Source of the DNA: Buddleja alternifolia
Lineage: Eukaryota; Streptophyta; Magnoliopsida; Lamiales; Scrophulariaceae
DNA length: 64,000 bases
Assembly: GCA_019426215.1 (NCBI GenBank)
Contig: CM033393.1
Location: 14,232,046 to 14,296,045 of the forward strand
Direction: 5' to 3'
Both the position numbers and the translations under genes were made by a program. A model generated the notes under the pieces. It was not told where the DNA came from, did no database searches, and saw only the letters and a program-made list of their open reading frames with translations. Positions 22,924-35,069 of this stretch are shown piece by piece. Within the stretch, counting starts at the first letter, position 1; each line of letters starts with the position of its first letter.

Positions 22924-24417
22924 TGTTAGAATAGTGCCCTGCGAGCCAATCCTAGATAGACTTTCTTTATCTATTTTTGTAATAAACAATTTTATTTTAC
23001 ATTATATTAATAAAAAACATTTCTTCATCTTATGTTTGTATTGTTTATATGTATATATGATGAAGTCCCTAGAATTCACACATAGCTTTGGGACTTGATA
23101 TTTTATTGGATGGATATCATAAAACAAGTTTAAAACTGTGATTTCTAAATACCATCCAAGTCATAGAATTATCAAGATGGGACATTGATAATTCGGATAG
23201 ACTTGCGCCTATGATGCACACTCTTAATTAGAGAATGTCTTGTTTTGTAGACATTAGTGTAGTTGACACAAATGCACAGACGCCGGTGCTTATTGAGAAC
23301 AAGTTCACTGATTACCCTCACTGAAGTTTCTTAAATTGGAATTATTTATATATATGTCGAATTAGGAGTTTCTTAATTACGATAGTGTAAGATTAATTCT
23401 TTGACTTGAGTCATCATAGTAATCTTATATATTGACTCACTGCAGTTTGACTCCTGTGCCAGTTCTTTTACAAGAACACATATGGATTGCTGATTGGGTG
23501 TGGTGACTCGTATATGGAGGTTGGTGTTGACAATAAAGGATCCATCACTTGTCTAGATGAACAAGTGAATTTCCTATAATATTCTAAGTGGTTTGATTGA
23601 GTTAGTCCTTGACCAAGGCAAATAAGTAATTAATTAAGAAATGAGTTTCTTAAATTAATTAATCACTAGTCAAACACACTTGAATTATTAAGGTTGAATT
23701 TACAAGGATCTCGACCAATAAGATTCCTCGATCCTTAATTCAATTGGGAAATTAGATGATGGAAGAATCTCATTTGCATGGAATGCGCGATTGCAAAGGT
23801 TCACTTTGAATCGCCTACATCTAGGTCTTCAAGATAAGTAGCTAGAAACTTTTCTTTGTTTATGGGTATCTTATGTTTAATGGAGATTAAATAATAAGAT
23901 GGTTAATTAAAAGTTTTTAATTAATCAAGACAATTTAATTGTCCAAATTTAATCATAAAGGTTATGACCCCAATACTAGTATGTTGGTTAACCTAAAGGG
24001 TCACACATAATACTCGGACAAATTTATTTCTTAACTAAGAGAATTCAATTCAAAGTAGTTGAGTTAATATATTGATTAATTAGATTAACTAATTAAGACT
24101 TTTATTTATTCAAGTGTTGGATAAATGAATTTATTAAGTTGATAAGATCAATTTAATTTAGCTTAAGTCTAGAAAACATTTAATTCATTGGAAGAAACTT
24201 TTAGTTAATCTAGTATGATGGATTAATTATTAAATGGCTATTTTATTTAGCCTTGGTCGACAATTTCGTGGAAGAAAAATAACTAAAGGAGTTTAGTTAC
24301 TTTTCTTTTAGAAGGAAATAAGATTCTTAGAGAGAAAGGATTCCTTTTAAAGATACGAATATGATTCCTATTAGATAAGGATAAGGTTCCAAATACATAG
24401 GAATCTACTTTTATGAG
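22924..24417 (+). repeat. copia-type LTR fragment
   Basis: Starts TGTTAGAATAGTGCCCTGCG, parallel to the TGTTAGGATTATGCCCTC start of the LTR at 56524. The style is similar: alternating seasonless AT-rich text with TTAATTAA blocks and no ORF. It is cut at 24417 by the next LTR. Confidence 0.5.
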
Positions 24418-25697
24418 TGTTAGGTCTTTAAAGTAACATTGATTTAGTTTTTTTTACCTCACATTTGTCTCGAATTCATACTTTGAGTTGATTTTTTTAG
24501 TTGTTTTTATTTGTATTTGCTTATTTTGGCTTCTAAGTTGTTTAAATGCTTTTATAGGCAAAGGACGATTGATTTGGCGAGTAAGTGAAGGGATTTCTAA
24601 GCAAAGTGAAGAAGTCAACTATGAGACTTAAAGAGGAGAAAAGAAGAGTCTAAATGAAAAGAATTGAGTTGACGAAAAAGTGAAGAAAAAAAAGTGGACA
24701 GCAGAATTGACATAGTGGTGCCAATATTCTGCACCACTGTGCAGCGCGTAGATTTCAGATATTTTGGCTGGGCTCGAATTTTGGTCTTTTTGTTGGGATT
24801 TTTGTAATTAGAAATCCTATATAAGTATAAGAAGTCGGAAAAAAATATCAGCTTTTATTTTTCTTTGAGGAGAGAAAGAAAAGGAAGCTTTTGAAGAGAA
24901 GAAAGAGAAATCTTGATTCTTGCCATCAACATAAGGACTCTTTTTGGTTTTTCTTGAATTCTTCTTCTTCGCCAATTGTTCTTTATTATTTTTCCACCAT
25001 TTTTAAACATGAGACTTCTTAATTTTATGCAAATTATTTCTTATTCTTGTTTAATTATTTGTAGCTAAATAATTTTCTAGGGTTTAAGATGTAGTCTTGC
25101 ATATTAATTTGGATTATTGATGATTCATGGATTTGATTCTTGTTTTGTTTATCTATTAATGAGTGTTTAATGCTTGTAATTGCTTGATCACCAATTGCAT
25201 GATTTAAGATGAATTAAGAAGTACCGAGAGGTGAATTAATTTATTGGTTCAGATTTAATAGACATGTGTAAATTGCTTAATAGGGATATTGGTAATTTTG
25301 CATGAGACTAGTTAAACAATATTCATAGAACTCAATGGATTCATCTAAATTAGTTTTTGATCATGGGAGTGACGTTAATTAATTTAGGTGGGTACTCATG
25401 AAGATCTCGGGAGAATATTCATGTATTTAAGGAAATTGGGTCTTTAATTTAAGCAAGAATAATAATCCATTGAAAGTCAATAATCCATAGAAATACCTTG
25501 ATGAAATCTTAATCCCTAGACTTTTCATTAATTGATAATTCGTTTTAATTATCTCTGTTTTAATTATTTATAATTAATTCTGCTTTTATTAAGTTTTGCT
25601 TTTAATTAGTTTAAAAATCCCATCTTTGATAATTGATAGTCTAAATAATAGGATAAACTTCGGTTGGTACTTGATAACCTTCCTTGTGGAGATGATT
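24418..25697 (+). repeat. gypsy LTR of 'type B', 3' end missing
   Basis: Begins TGTTAGGTCTTTAAAGTAAC and matches, in opposite orientation, the complete LTR at 62306-63623 across almost its full length. A TATA-like CTATATAAGTATAAG is near 24820. The final ~65 bases present in the other copy are missing: similarity stops at about 25697, where a different LTR begins. Confidence 0.7.
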
Positions 25698-26792
25698 GAA
25701 ACGCTAATATCTAACGTGCTTGAATAGCAAGTGTACTAGTTGTGGTAGTAATAAAAGTGGACAAAATAAGTCCGGGTTGTCGAACCACGGAGACTTGGAT
25801 TTTAGCTTTAGATTTTCGATAACAGAAAAGACAAATAAAGTAAATTTCAAGAATTGATTGAATAAACGAAGGATAAAAGAGGAAACGAGCTATAGATTAA
25901 AACTCACGTATGATAAAATGACTAAGGCACATGCTACAACCGAATCTACTCGTCAATATATATGGGTTACTCCTTGAATTATTAGACTCCTATTGCTTAG
26001 GTGAAAACTCCTTCGTTAACTATTACCCGATGTCTCGGCTCATAATAATCCTATGATTAATTGACGGTTCTCTAAATATGTCTATTCGAGAATCTAATCA
26101 ATAACCACGCATTAACGTTCTAGAGATAAATCCGGCTAACAACACCCGAAAATCTTTACCTATCTCTAGGGCAATTCCTCATTTGTTTCAGATGATGTGT
26201 TAATTCCCTTGAACCCTAACCTATCTTCTCTCGAATGACTAGATTAGGCAAGAAAGCAAGCATATGGTGATCGAGTACATGATTGGAATAAAAGCATAAA
26301 ATTAACACACAAAGCAATAGGAGAATTAATACAAAAAATCACTTCATATATATTGACTCATAAATTTGGCCTTCACATGGCCTTAGTTCTACAAAATTGG
26401 CTCATCATCAATAGCTCAAGAAGATCTAGAACAATCATATACATAATTATGAACATAAACATGTAATGAAAGCAAGTAAAACTCCCTACGGCTTGGTTGA
26501 TGATGAATCCTAGCTTGAAACTTCAATCTCTAGCTTAATCCCCCTTCTTCTCCCTCCAAGATTGATGAGTTTTCGGCTCAAAATCCCAGAAAAATGCCTT
26601 CCTTCCCCAGATTTTCGAACCCCTTCTAATTGCTGAAATCTGGGTTTTATAGTTTTCAAAAAACTGTTGCACCGGCGCCCAAGCGTGAGCAAATCGGCGC
26701 CTAGGCGCGGTCCAGGTGACGTAATTGACTTGGGGAAGAAGTTGAAGGGCGCCCAGGCGTGCATAACGGCGCCGTATGAGGGGAAAAAATCA
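25698..26792 (-). repeat. gypsy LTR of 'type A', minus orientation, truncated
   Basis: The complement matches the LTRs at 28177-29750 and 32409-34030. Shared landmarks are GTCGAACCACGGAGACTTG near 25780, TTAGGCAAG...CATGATT near 26240, and the GGCGCC-rich block at 26675-26780 next to TGACGTAATTGACTTGGGG. The LTR start is missing where Sirevirus sequence begins. Confidence 0.75.
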
Positions 26793-27838
26793 TCAACGCT
26801 CAATATTATTTATGCGTAATATGTTGGACCCTCAAACATAAAAAGACTTTATCTCAAGCGTCAACATAAAACAGTTACAACAAGTGGTAACTGGTAAGCG
26901 TTGAAGTTATCCCACTCAACACTTAATATAAAATTGTTTATAAAAATCATGCATAATTTTTTTAAGAGAACTAGAGGCAGACCTAGAATTGGATGGTGGT
27001 GGAAATCGCTAGAGATTTAGACACCGTCTTTCCAGACGTGGAAGCGACTGTGCACGCTGAGCAGTCGATAGAAGTGGCCAAGTATTTTTTTCCCACTCCA
27101 ACTGGTCCTCCTCCTCTAGTAAGCATTCCTTACCGCAGTCTTCCTTTGATGATGCCAAGAAGGGGGAAAAGGTAAGAAAAGCAGTTTAAGGGGGAAGAAG
27201 AGAAAGAAAAACAGTTTAAGGTAGAACAAAAAGAAAAGGCAGGTATTCATCGGTTCAGTATAAATCATTTATGTTTTCAATTATATATATATGAATGAAT
27301 GATTTATCGCTGAAACATCTTGTTGAAGTTAATCTAATATTAGCTAACTTATCTAACTTTCCAAACGCTAATTTATATTATTTGGGACTTTTCTTTGAAA
27401 CTCTTAAACTATAAAAGAGTTATAAGAGTTAAGGTCTTGACATCATCAAAAAGGGGGAAATTGTTCGGAATTTCATGTTAGATGTTTTGATGATGACAAG
27501 ATAGGTTTTATGTTAGACCCCAAAAATGTAAGTTTATGATTTCATAGAAACATTGTACTTATTTTGTTAGGTTTGTAATTTTTATATTTATAGATTTTAG
27601 ACTAAATATTAGATACTGAGTCGCTAATAGAGTTCTGTGTGAGTCTATTAAGCGATGAAGTTGAAGATCAGCGTCCAAAGTCAAAGTGAAGATGAAGATT
27701 TGTTCCAAGCGTCCGTCAAACGCTAAAGAACTATTTTAGGATTTTTGGCCCAAGCGTCTAGTCAAGCGTCCAAGTGACTCAAGCGTCCAGTCAAGCGTCC
27801 AAGTGACTCAAGCGTCCAAATGATATCAATTGTTCATT
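26793..27838 (+). mobile_element. second Sirevirus-like copy with large internal deletion
   Basis: 26793-26960 matches the post-pol spacer at 4130-4310. After a short remnant of the extra ORF, 27430-27462 matches the 3' purine tract. 27463 onward matches the LTR start at 9213 (TGTTCGGAATTTCATG). Nearly all of the 4-kb extra ORF is gone. The LTR piece ends in a burst of CAAGCGTCC repeats at 27705-27825, including two near-identical copies of CAAGCGTCCAAGTGACT, and then breaks into copia gag. Confidence 0.75.
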
Positions 27839-28171
27839 AGCTGGGCTAACAAAGAAGCTTGAAATTGAGCAAGCTCGCATGAGGACGAGGAACAAGAGGG
27901 ATTCTTCTATCTATTTCAGAACTGATTCATTTGATGATCGACAAAGTGGAAAAAGAAGAAAGCAAGAAGGAGTATCCACAAGAACTCAAAAGAAATTAGA
28001 GCATGGTCATAAGAGCAAAGGACCTAAAAAGACAGATAGATGTCTCGAGTGCAGTGAGCTTGGCCACTGGAAGAGGAATTGTCCTAAATTAGGCAAAGAC
28101 GCAAAAGGTATGGAACTTTTCATTTTTGAAACTAATTGTTTTATGACCATTTTTTCTACTTCATAGATTCT
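27839..28171 (+). pseudogene. copia gag C-terminal fragment with zinc knuckle
   Basis: An open frame from about 27850 contains a basic region (RNKRDSS, SGKRRKQEG) and one CCHC zinc knuckle, CLECSELGHWKRNC, at about 28038-28082. That is the nucleocapsid motif for binding element RNA. The frame meets TAG at 28164-28166, just before the ILDS of the protease, where copia proteins usually have Trp. The gypsy insertion follows at once. Confidence 0.8.
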
Positions 28172-28176
28172 GGACT

Positions 28177-29750
28177 TGATAAGAGTCACTTTTACGTATT
28201 TTTAAGCCCGTTGTGTTTATATTTTAGATTCATTTATCGCCTAAATCTTGCCACATTTGCATTTAAGTAGATACAGTCAAAGAAAGGGCGAAAAAACGAC
28301 GTATAAAAACAAGTTCAGGTCAAGATGCTTTGCACTTCCACGCCCTAGCACAGCCATAATCATGCCTGGGCGCCCAAACAAGCATAAAATAAGTTGGAGT
28401 TACGCAAAACGGCGCCTAGGCGCCATATTCGCCACGGCTGCGACGTTTGAGCGCCATTTATGTATGTTTAGGGACCGAATTTGATGCATTGTTCTTCTTC
28501 AAAGTTGTAGAGATATGTCTTATCTTCATGTGGGAACTTGAATCATTCAAATCTGAGGTCTGTGGAAAGAATTAATAAGAAAACACGATTGCTGCGCTGA
28601 AAAGCAGGAAAACAGTTCAGGGTTTGAACTGTGGCGCCCAGGTGCCACTTTCTCACGCCTAGACGCCACCACCACCGCGCCTAGGTGCCATTATGTGCAC
28701 CTGGGCGCCATGCCACTTCTATCCCAAGTCAATTACGTCACCTGGACCGTGCCTGGGCGCCGATTTGCTCACGCTTAGGCGCCGGTGCAACAGTTTTTTG
28801 GAAACTATAAAACCCAGATTTCAGAAATTATTAGGGGGTTCGAATTCTAAAGAAATTTTGGGGATTTCTTGGGATGGGGACCTCACTTTTCATCACTTTA
28901 GAAGAGCCAAAGAGAAGGGAAAGAAGAGATTCAAGCCTCCAATTAAAAATTCGATCATCAATTCAACATAGGGAGTTTCTTAGCTTTAGATTCATCTTTG
29001 TCTATGAACATGAATCTTATGCTTAGCTTTTTCCTTATGCATTTTATGAGCTAAATTATTGAACTAGGACCATGAGAATGCCATGTTGTTAGTATTGTGA
29101 TAATAAGATCGTTTTCCATTTCAATTCATATATTGCTATGTGTTGTGATTTTGTGGTTGAATGCCTTACATATGCTTGATCACCATGTGTTTGATATCAT
29201 GCCTAGGTGAATTATTCGAGAGAAAGTTGACTTAGGGTGCAAGAATTTCACAACATCACCGACCAAATAGGAATTGCCCTAGACATAGGCAAAGATTTCC
29301 GGGTGAAGTCGTTCGATTTGAATCGAGAAAGCTCTAGTTCTTTAATGCATGCTTAGTGGTTAGATTTCCGGGTAGACATACTTAGGAAACCACCAATTAA
29401 GTATAGGAGTCTATCACGAGACATCGGTTATTCTTTACCTTAGGAGCTTTCACCATAGCAATGTATGTCTAATGAATTGGTAATGATAGCAATACGCAAC
29501 ATGTGCCCTAACATGAGCTTTAGTCACCTCTCCACCTTGGAAGTTTAATCTCTCTTTACTTTCGCTTTAGCTTATTTTACTTTCCTTTTTAGTTAAATCT
29601 CTAATTTACTTCCTTTTGTTATCGAAAATCATAAACTAAAATTCAAGTTTCCGTGGTTCGACAACCCGAACTTATTGTCCATTTCTATTACTACACACGA
29701 CTAGTGCACTTGCTACCAAAGCACTTTAGCTTCTAGCGTGTCAATTTTTT
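28177..29750 (+). repeat. 5' LTR of the gypsy LARD-like element
   Basis: Starts TGATAAGAGTCAC and ends AGCGTGTCAATTTTTT. TATA-like ACTATAAAACC is near 28804. It contains a GGCGCC-rich block (28370-28790) with an ACGTCA bZIP-type site near 28736. Confidence 0.85.
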
Positions 29751-29867
29751 TGCGCTGTTGCCGGGGATTTGATTTTTTTCAGTTTTTGTTTTTATTGCAA
29801 GTTTTTATAATTTTTGTTTTCTTTTTATTTTTGCTTTAGTTTTTTATCTTAATTCTAATTCCATTAA

Positions 29868-30731
29868 ATGGCAGGAAATCCTCCGTTTCTGACCCCGGAG
29901 CAACAAGAATGGCTTCTAGGACTCATTCAGGCTATGCAACTCACTCTAGAGGGTTTGAATTGCCCGAAAAATATGCAATTGGTGTTCGACGTCATTCAAG
30001 CTTTGCAACAAGCACCAAATTGTGGTATGACTACGAGGAGTGGTGAGGCAACTGTGAGGGAAGACGAGGAGTTGAAAAATGAACAAATCTCTGCCCAGCA
30101 GATCACACCCGAACGAGCAGCTGAAAGTGTAGCAGAATTGGAAGCATTACTATATGGCACGCCTGAATGTGCAGAACCAGAAACTCCCACTACCGAGCCT
30201 TCCATTCCTACAGCTTCTCAACCGGTTGAAGATTTTCCACCCTCTATCCTCTCCACATGTAAGGAGATAATTGATTCAAATGAGGGTAAGTTGTCATTAC
30301 ATATAGAAGATGACATGGTTAATGTTGATAGCTATGAGGTTTTTGAGCATCCACTTGATTTTGATTTGTATTTCCACATTGATGCTTTTGATGCTTTTAG
30401 TGTTGAGCACTTTCTGGAAAAACGAACCAATCATTTTCTACATCCCTACATCATGGACTCCGCATATGTCAAAGTGATGGGTGAAGAAAAACAAGATATT
30501 GTGTCTAGCTTGGAGAAAAGTCCACACCATCACCTGACGCATGGGGAAGAAAGATTAATTGAGGTGTTGAGGGACCATACAAAAATTCTCGAGTGGATGA
30601 TTGCTTGGTCCCAACCTACGATATGTAGCACAAATGATGGGCCAATCTTCACTCCCAATGGCCAAAAGTTGAAGCGATACTCGAGAATGAATTGGAGAAC
30701 GAACAAGGCATTCATACATAAACCACCTTAA
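29868..30731 (+). CDS. 287-aa ORF of the LARD-like gypsy element
   Basis: The ATG lies 96 bases past the primer-site motif, in the normal gag position. The start MAGNPPFLTPEQQEWLLGL is followed by a Gln-rich helix, a MTTRSGEA motif, a Thr/Pro/Glu-rich acidic middle and a C-terminal GPIFTPNGQKLKRY segment. The last resembles the extreme C terminus of gypsy pol (NGQRLK-like). Right after the stop, the text reads as an ALLGRQP-like relic in another frame (about 30772-30797), which also belongs to the pol end. I infer a gag start fused to a pol tail by internal deletion. Function unknown; not obviously able to form capsids. Confidence 0.55.
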   Translation: MAGNPPFLTPEQQEWLLGLIQAMQLTLEGLNCPKNMQLVFDVIQALQQAPNCGMTTRSGEATVREDEELKNEQISAQQITPERAAESVAELEALLYGTPECAEPETPTTEPSIPTASQPVEDFPPSILSTCKEIIDSNEGKLSLHIEDDMVNVDSYEVFEHPLDFDLYFHIDAFDAFSVEHFLEKRTNHFLHPYIMDSAYVKVMGEEKQDIVSSLEKSPHHHLTHGEERLIEVLRDHTKILEWMIAWSQPTICSTNDGPIFTPNGQKLKRYSRMNWRTNKAFIHKPP

Positions 30732-32408
30732 GCCAATCAAAGAGCATAAAGTCAAGCTAATGACTATAAACAAGCGCTTCTTGGGAGGCAACCCAAGTTT
30801 GTAAGTTTTCTTTTCGTTTTGTTTTCATTTTTTGTTTTGTTTAGTTTGTTTCTTTATGGTGTGTTCATGCATGCACTTTTGGCATGCTTTTTCCTTAAAT
30901 CTTGATGGTTTGTATTGTGAGTACATGACATGTAGCAGACGAGTTTTTCTTGGAACATCTTTTGTGGTGGATTTGAGCTTGGAGTGGATTTCACGTGATT
31001 AGGGTTGCTTTTTAGCACCCTGTTGTCAGTAGTCTCGTTTACCCCCTTTTGAGTGTGTATGATTGAGTCAACATTGAGGGCAATGTTGAGTTTAAGTTTG
31101 GGGGGGGGGGGTGGTATGATTAGCGCTTATTAATCTTATGTGTCATGTGATCTTGGTTTTAGCTCAAGTTTGGGGGAATTGTTGCTATTGCATGTGTTTT
31201 GTACTAATTTTTGTGAAAATTCAAGCATAACAAATTTTTGGATAGAATTCTAACCCTTCACTCGATGCATTGAGAATGGTTAATTTGAATCAATGACATG
31301 TTTTCTCTATCAATTTGGACTTTTATGGCTATACAAATCGTTTCCTAGCTTGTGGGACCCTAAACGTGACTAGATTGTCCTTAAGATGATTCACATATGC
31401 ACATAAGTCGAGGGTAGAGAAGTCGAGTGGACAACCATTTTCAAACATTTAAAGGCTTGATCCCGGAAATATCAACTTAGAATTTTCACATGTGTTATGA
31501 GTTGAGAATATTAGCTTTGTATGCTTAACAAGAATAAAAGAGGTTGAACATTGGTATGACTACAAAAGTCAGGTTTAATAGATACTAGGGGTGAAGAGCA
31601 CCATGCCTAGAATCCTGTACTATTATGCTAATTTGAGCTAAGCTCAAGCCAATGCAAATGTTAAGTGAATAAGGACCTAGTTTGGTTTTGTGGCCTTTGA
31701 CACTCGAGCGATTAAGCCCTTAGGAGTGTCTCTACACTTAATACCCTAAAGCCGTCTGGTTTGGGAGTTATTGGCCTAAAGCTCGTTACAAGGGTGTCAT
31801 AGAAAGCCTAAGTGAACCGAACATTGCACATGATCTAGCCTCTAATGTTTTGAGTTGAAAGTGGGATAAGTTAAAGCCTAAAATGATAAAGTGATGAATT
31901 TTAAGTGGCTATGAAGTTTTCTTCAATTCTCATGCCTTGTGACTAATCGAAAGTTGATAGATATGGGATTAATGCTTGAGAAGTGGTAAGAATGCCACTC
32001 GACTATAACATTTGAGATTTATTACACTACACCCTTAGGATGGTCTTTTCGAGGTTAAGGCGTAACATAAGCAAGTATGTGACTTGTATAAATATATAAT
32101 TTTGAGCTTAAAAAGATGAATTCATGCCATTGCGTTATTATTATTCATATTGATTTCCGTTGATTGATCGGGGTTGAAAATCCTCCGATTTTGTGGGTAT
32201 ATCGTATGCAAACCCTCACGAGACTATAACTCGTCCTTTGAGGTAACTCAAGGGTTCAAAGGCTTGTTGCATCCGCTAAATGCAACTGTGTACTCCACCA
32301 AAATGAGTTGGGTAGTTTTCTTTTCGTTCTCTCTTGTTTGAGTTGTTTTGGATCCTATAGCTTATTGCTCGAGGTCGAGCAATTGATAAGTGTGTGGGGG
32401 GGGGGGGT
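30732..32408 (+). other. non-coding internal region and purine tract of the LARD-like element
   Basis: No supported ORF. A G12 run near 31100-31112 follows TTGAGTTTAAGTTTG, a common Athila/Tat purine motif. The segment about 32190-32260 (TTTTGTGGGTATAT...CAAACCCTCACGAGAC) is also found, inverted, at 63790-63830, linking the two gypsy families. Confidence 0.6.
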
Positions 32409-34030
32409 TGATAAGAGTCACTTTTACGTGTTTTTAAGCCCGTTGTGTTTATATTTTAGATTCATTTATCGCCTAAATCTTGCCACATTTGCGTTTAATT
32501 CGTGTGTTAAGTGATTTCAGGCCTTAAGTGGATATAGTCAAAGAAAGGGCGAAAAAACGACGTATAAAAACAAGTTCAGGCCAAGATGCTTCGCACTTCC
32601 ACGCTAAGCGCAGCCATAATCACGCTTGGGCGCCCAAACAAGCATAAAATAAGTTGGAGTTACGCAAAAGGGCCCCTAGGCGCCATTTCCCCACGCTTGG
32701 GCGCCACATTCGCCACACCTGCCACGTTTGAGCACCATTTCTGTATGTTTAGGGACCGAATTTGATGCAGTGTCCTTCTTCAAAGTTGTAGAGCTATGTC
32801 TTATCTTCATGTAGGAACTTGAATCATTCAAATCGGAGGTCTGTGGAAAAGCATTATGAAGAAAACACGATTGCTGCGCTGAAAAGAAGGAAAACAGTTC
32901 AGAGTTCGAACTGTGGCGCCCAGGCGCCACTTTCTCAAGCCTAGGTGCCACCACCACCGCGCCTAGGCGCCATTATGTGCCCCTGGGCGCCATGCAACTT
33001 CTTCCCCAAGTCAATTACGTCAGCTGGGCGCCGATTTGCTCATGCTTAGGCGCCGGTGCAACAGTTTTTTGACAACTATAAAACCCAGATTTCAGAAATT
33101 ATTAGGGGGTTCGAATTCTAAAGGAATTTTGGGGATTTCTTGGGATGGGGACCTCACTTTTCATCACTTTAGAAGAGCTAAAGAGAAGGGAAAGAAGAGA
33201 TTGAAGCCTCCAATTAAAGATTCGATCATCAATTCAACATAGGGAGTTTCTTAACTTTAGATTCATCTTTGTCTATGAACATGGATCTTATGCTTAGCGT
33301 TTTCCTTATGCATTTTATGACCTAAATTGTTAAACTAGGGCCATGAGAAGGCCATGTTGTTAGTATTTTGATAATAAGATCGTTTTCCATTTCAATTCAT
33401 ATATTGCTATGTGTTGTGATTTTGTGGTTGAATGCCTTACATATGCTTGATCACCATGTGTTTGATATCATGCCTAGGTGAATTATTCGAGAGAAAGTTG
33501 ACTTAGGGTGCAAGAATTTCACAACATCACCGACCAAATAGGAATTGCCCTAGACATAGGTAAAGATTCCCGGGTGAAGTCGTTCGATTTTAATCGAGAA
33601 AGATCTAGTTCTTTAATGCATACTTAGTGGTTAGATTTCCGGGTAGACATACTTAGGAAACCACCAATTAAGTATAGGAGTCTATCACGAGACATCGGTT
33701 ATTCTTTACCTTAGGAGCTTTCACCATAGCAATGTATGTCTAATGAATTGGTAATGATCTTAGGATAGCAATACGCAACATGTGCCCGAACATGAGCCTT
33801 AGTCACCTCTCCACCTTGGAAGTTTAATCTCTCTTTACTTTCGCTTTAGCTTATTTTACTTTCCTTTTTAGTTAAATCTCTAATTTACTTCCTTTTGTTA
33901 TCGAAAATCATAAACTAAAATTCAAGTCTCCGTGGTTCGACAACCCGGACTTATTGTCCATTTCTATTACTACACATGACTAGTGCACTTGCTACCAAAG
34001 CACGTTAGCTTCTAGCGTGTCAAGTTTTTT
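32409..34030 (+). repeat. 3' LTR of the gypsy LARD-like element (1622 bp)
   Basis: Starts TGATAAGAGTCACTTTTACG directly after a G-run and ends AGTTTTTT just before the GGACT duplication. Highly similar to the 5' LTR, so insertion is younger than the decayed copia host. Confidence 0.88.
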
Positions 34031-35069
34031 GGACTCAGGGGCAAGTGCCCATGTGTGTTGTTTAGAACAAGATCTGCAAAGAAGTAGAAAGCTGGGCCGA
34101 GAAGAAGTGATGATCAAAGTAGGCAGCGGGGAAAGCGTCGTAGCTACTAGGATTGGATTTACATTTTTGTTTTGAATTCTGGACATTTCTTGTTTTTAAA
34201 TGATGTTTTAGTTTTGCCCAAGGGACTTAAGAACATTTTTCCATTTCTATACTAGTTAAGATTGGCTATACATTCCGTTTTTCTAAATTGAATTGCGACA
34301 TTTATTATGGAAATAAATTAGTTAGCAATGCATCTTTAGTTAATGGTCTGTATTATTTAAATGTCTGTAATTCATCTGATGTGAATGTTGTAACTTATAA
34401 ACATGGTAGGAAAGAAGCTAACTTAAGACTCAAGTGGCATCTTAGACTACGCCATGCTGGAGAGCACAAGATCCACAAAATGGAAAAGGATGGACTTTTA
34501 AGCTCAATCTAGGGTTAGATCCCTATCCAACATGTGAATCATGTCTCTTAGGCAAGATGGCTAGATCACCCTTCACCGGGACTTTTGAAAGAGCTACTCA
34601 AGTCTTAGGATTAGTGCATACCGACGTTCATTTGGAGAAATGGCTCGTGGAGGTTTCTACTACTTCATCACTTTCACAGACGATCATTCAAGATATGGTC
34701 TAGTGTATCTGATGTAGCAAAAGTTTGAATCCTTTGAAAGGTTTAAAGAATTCAAAGTACTGAGTCAAAATATAAAAACTTTGCAATCGGATCATGGAGG
34801 AGAATATATGAGCGCCGAGTTTGATGAATTCCTTAGAGAACAGGGAATAATGTTACAACTAACACCACCATCAACTCCTCAACTAAATGGAGTAGCCGAG
34901 TGAAGGAACCGAACATTGTTGGACATGGTTCGTTCCATGTTTAGTTACACTAATTTACCCATTTCGTTGTGGGGACATGCGCTCCTTATTGCTACTTATA
35001 TATTGAACAGATGTCCCTCTAAATCCGTTCCTAAAACTCCACATGAGATGTGGAATAATAGGAAACCAT
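34031..35069 (+). pseudogene. copia protease to mid-integrase fragment
   Basis: It resumes with the protease motif DSGASAHVC at about 34032-34057. A GAG-pre-integrase zinc region is visible in two frames (WHLRLRHAG near 34437, CESCLLGKM near 34537). The integrase core follows with an NGVAE-stop-RN segment near 34887-34910, where an Arg codon has become TGA. Several frameshifts and stops prevent translation. The fragment ends at HEMWNNRKPS, cut by the CACTA element. Confidence 0.8.

Larger units (their letters stand above)
28177..34030 (+). mobile_element. Athila/Tat-type gypsy element lacking pol (LARD-like), 5854 bp
   Basis: Two direct LTRs (28177-29750 and 32409-34030) flank a 2.7-kb internal region. 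GGACT is duplicated at 28172-28176 and 34031-34035, exactly within a copia protease codon run. After LTR1 comes a primer-site-like GTTGCCGGGGATTTG (29757-29771). Before LTR2 is a G-run purine tract (32395-32407). The inside holds only a 287-codon ORF and no protease, RT or integrase, so it must be mobilised by a relative. LTR1 and LTR2 differ by small indels, including about 36 bases missing from LTR1 near 28266. Confidence 0.88.

Noticed and set aside
26510..26803. 97-codon minus-strand frame
   Set aside because: It is the translation of the type A LTR's GGCGCC-rich block, repeated in other frames at 28693 and 33036; LTR shadow.
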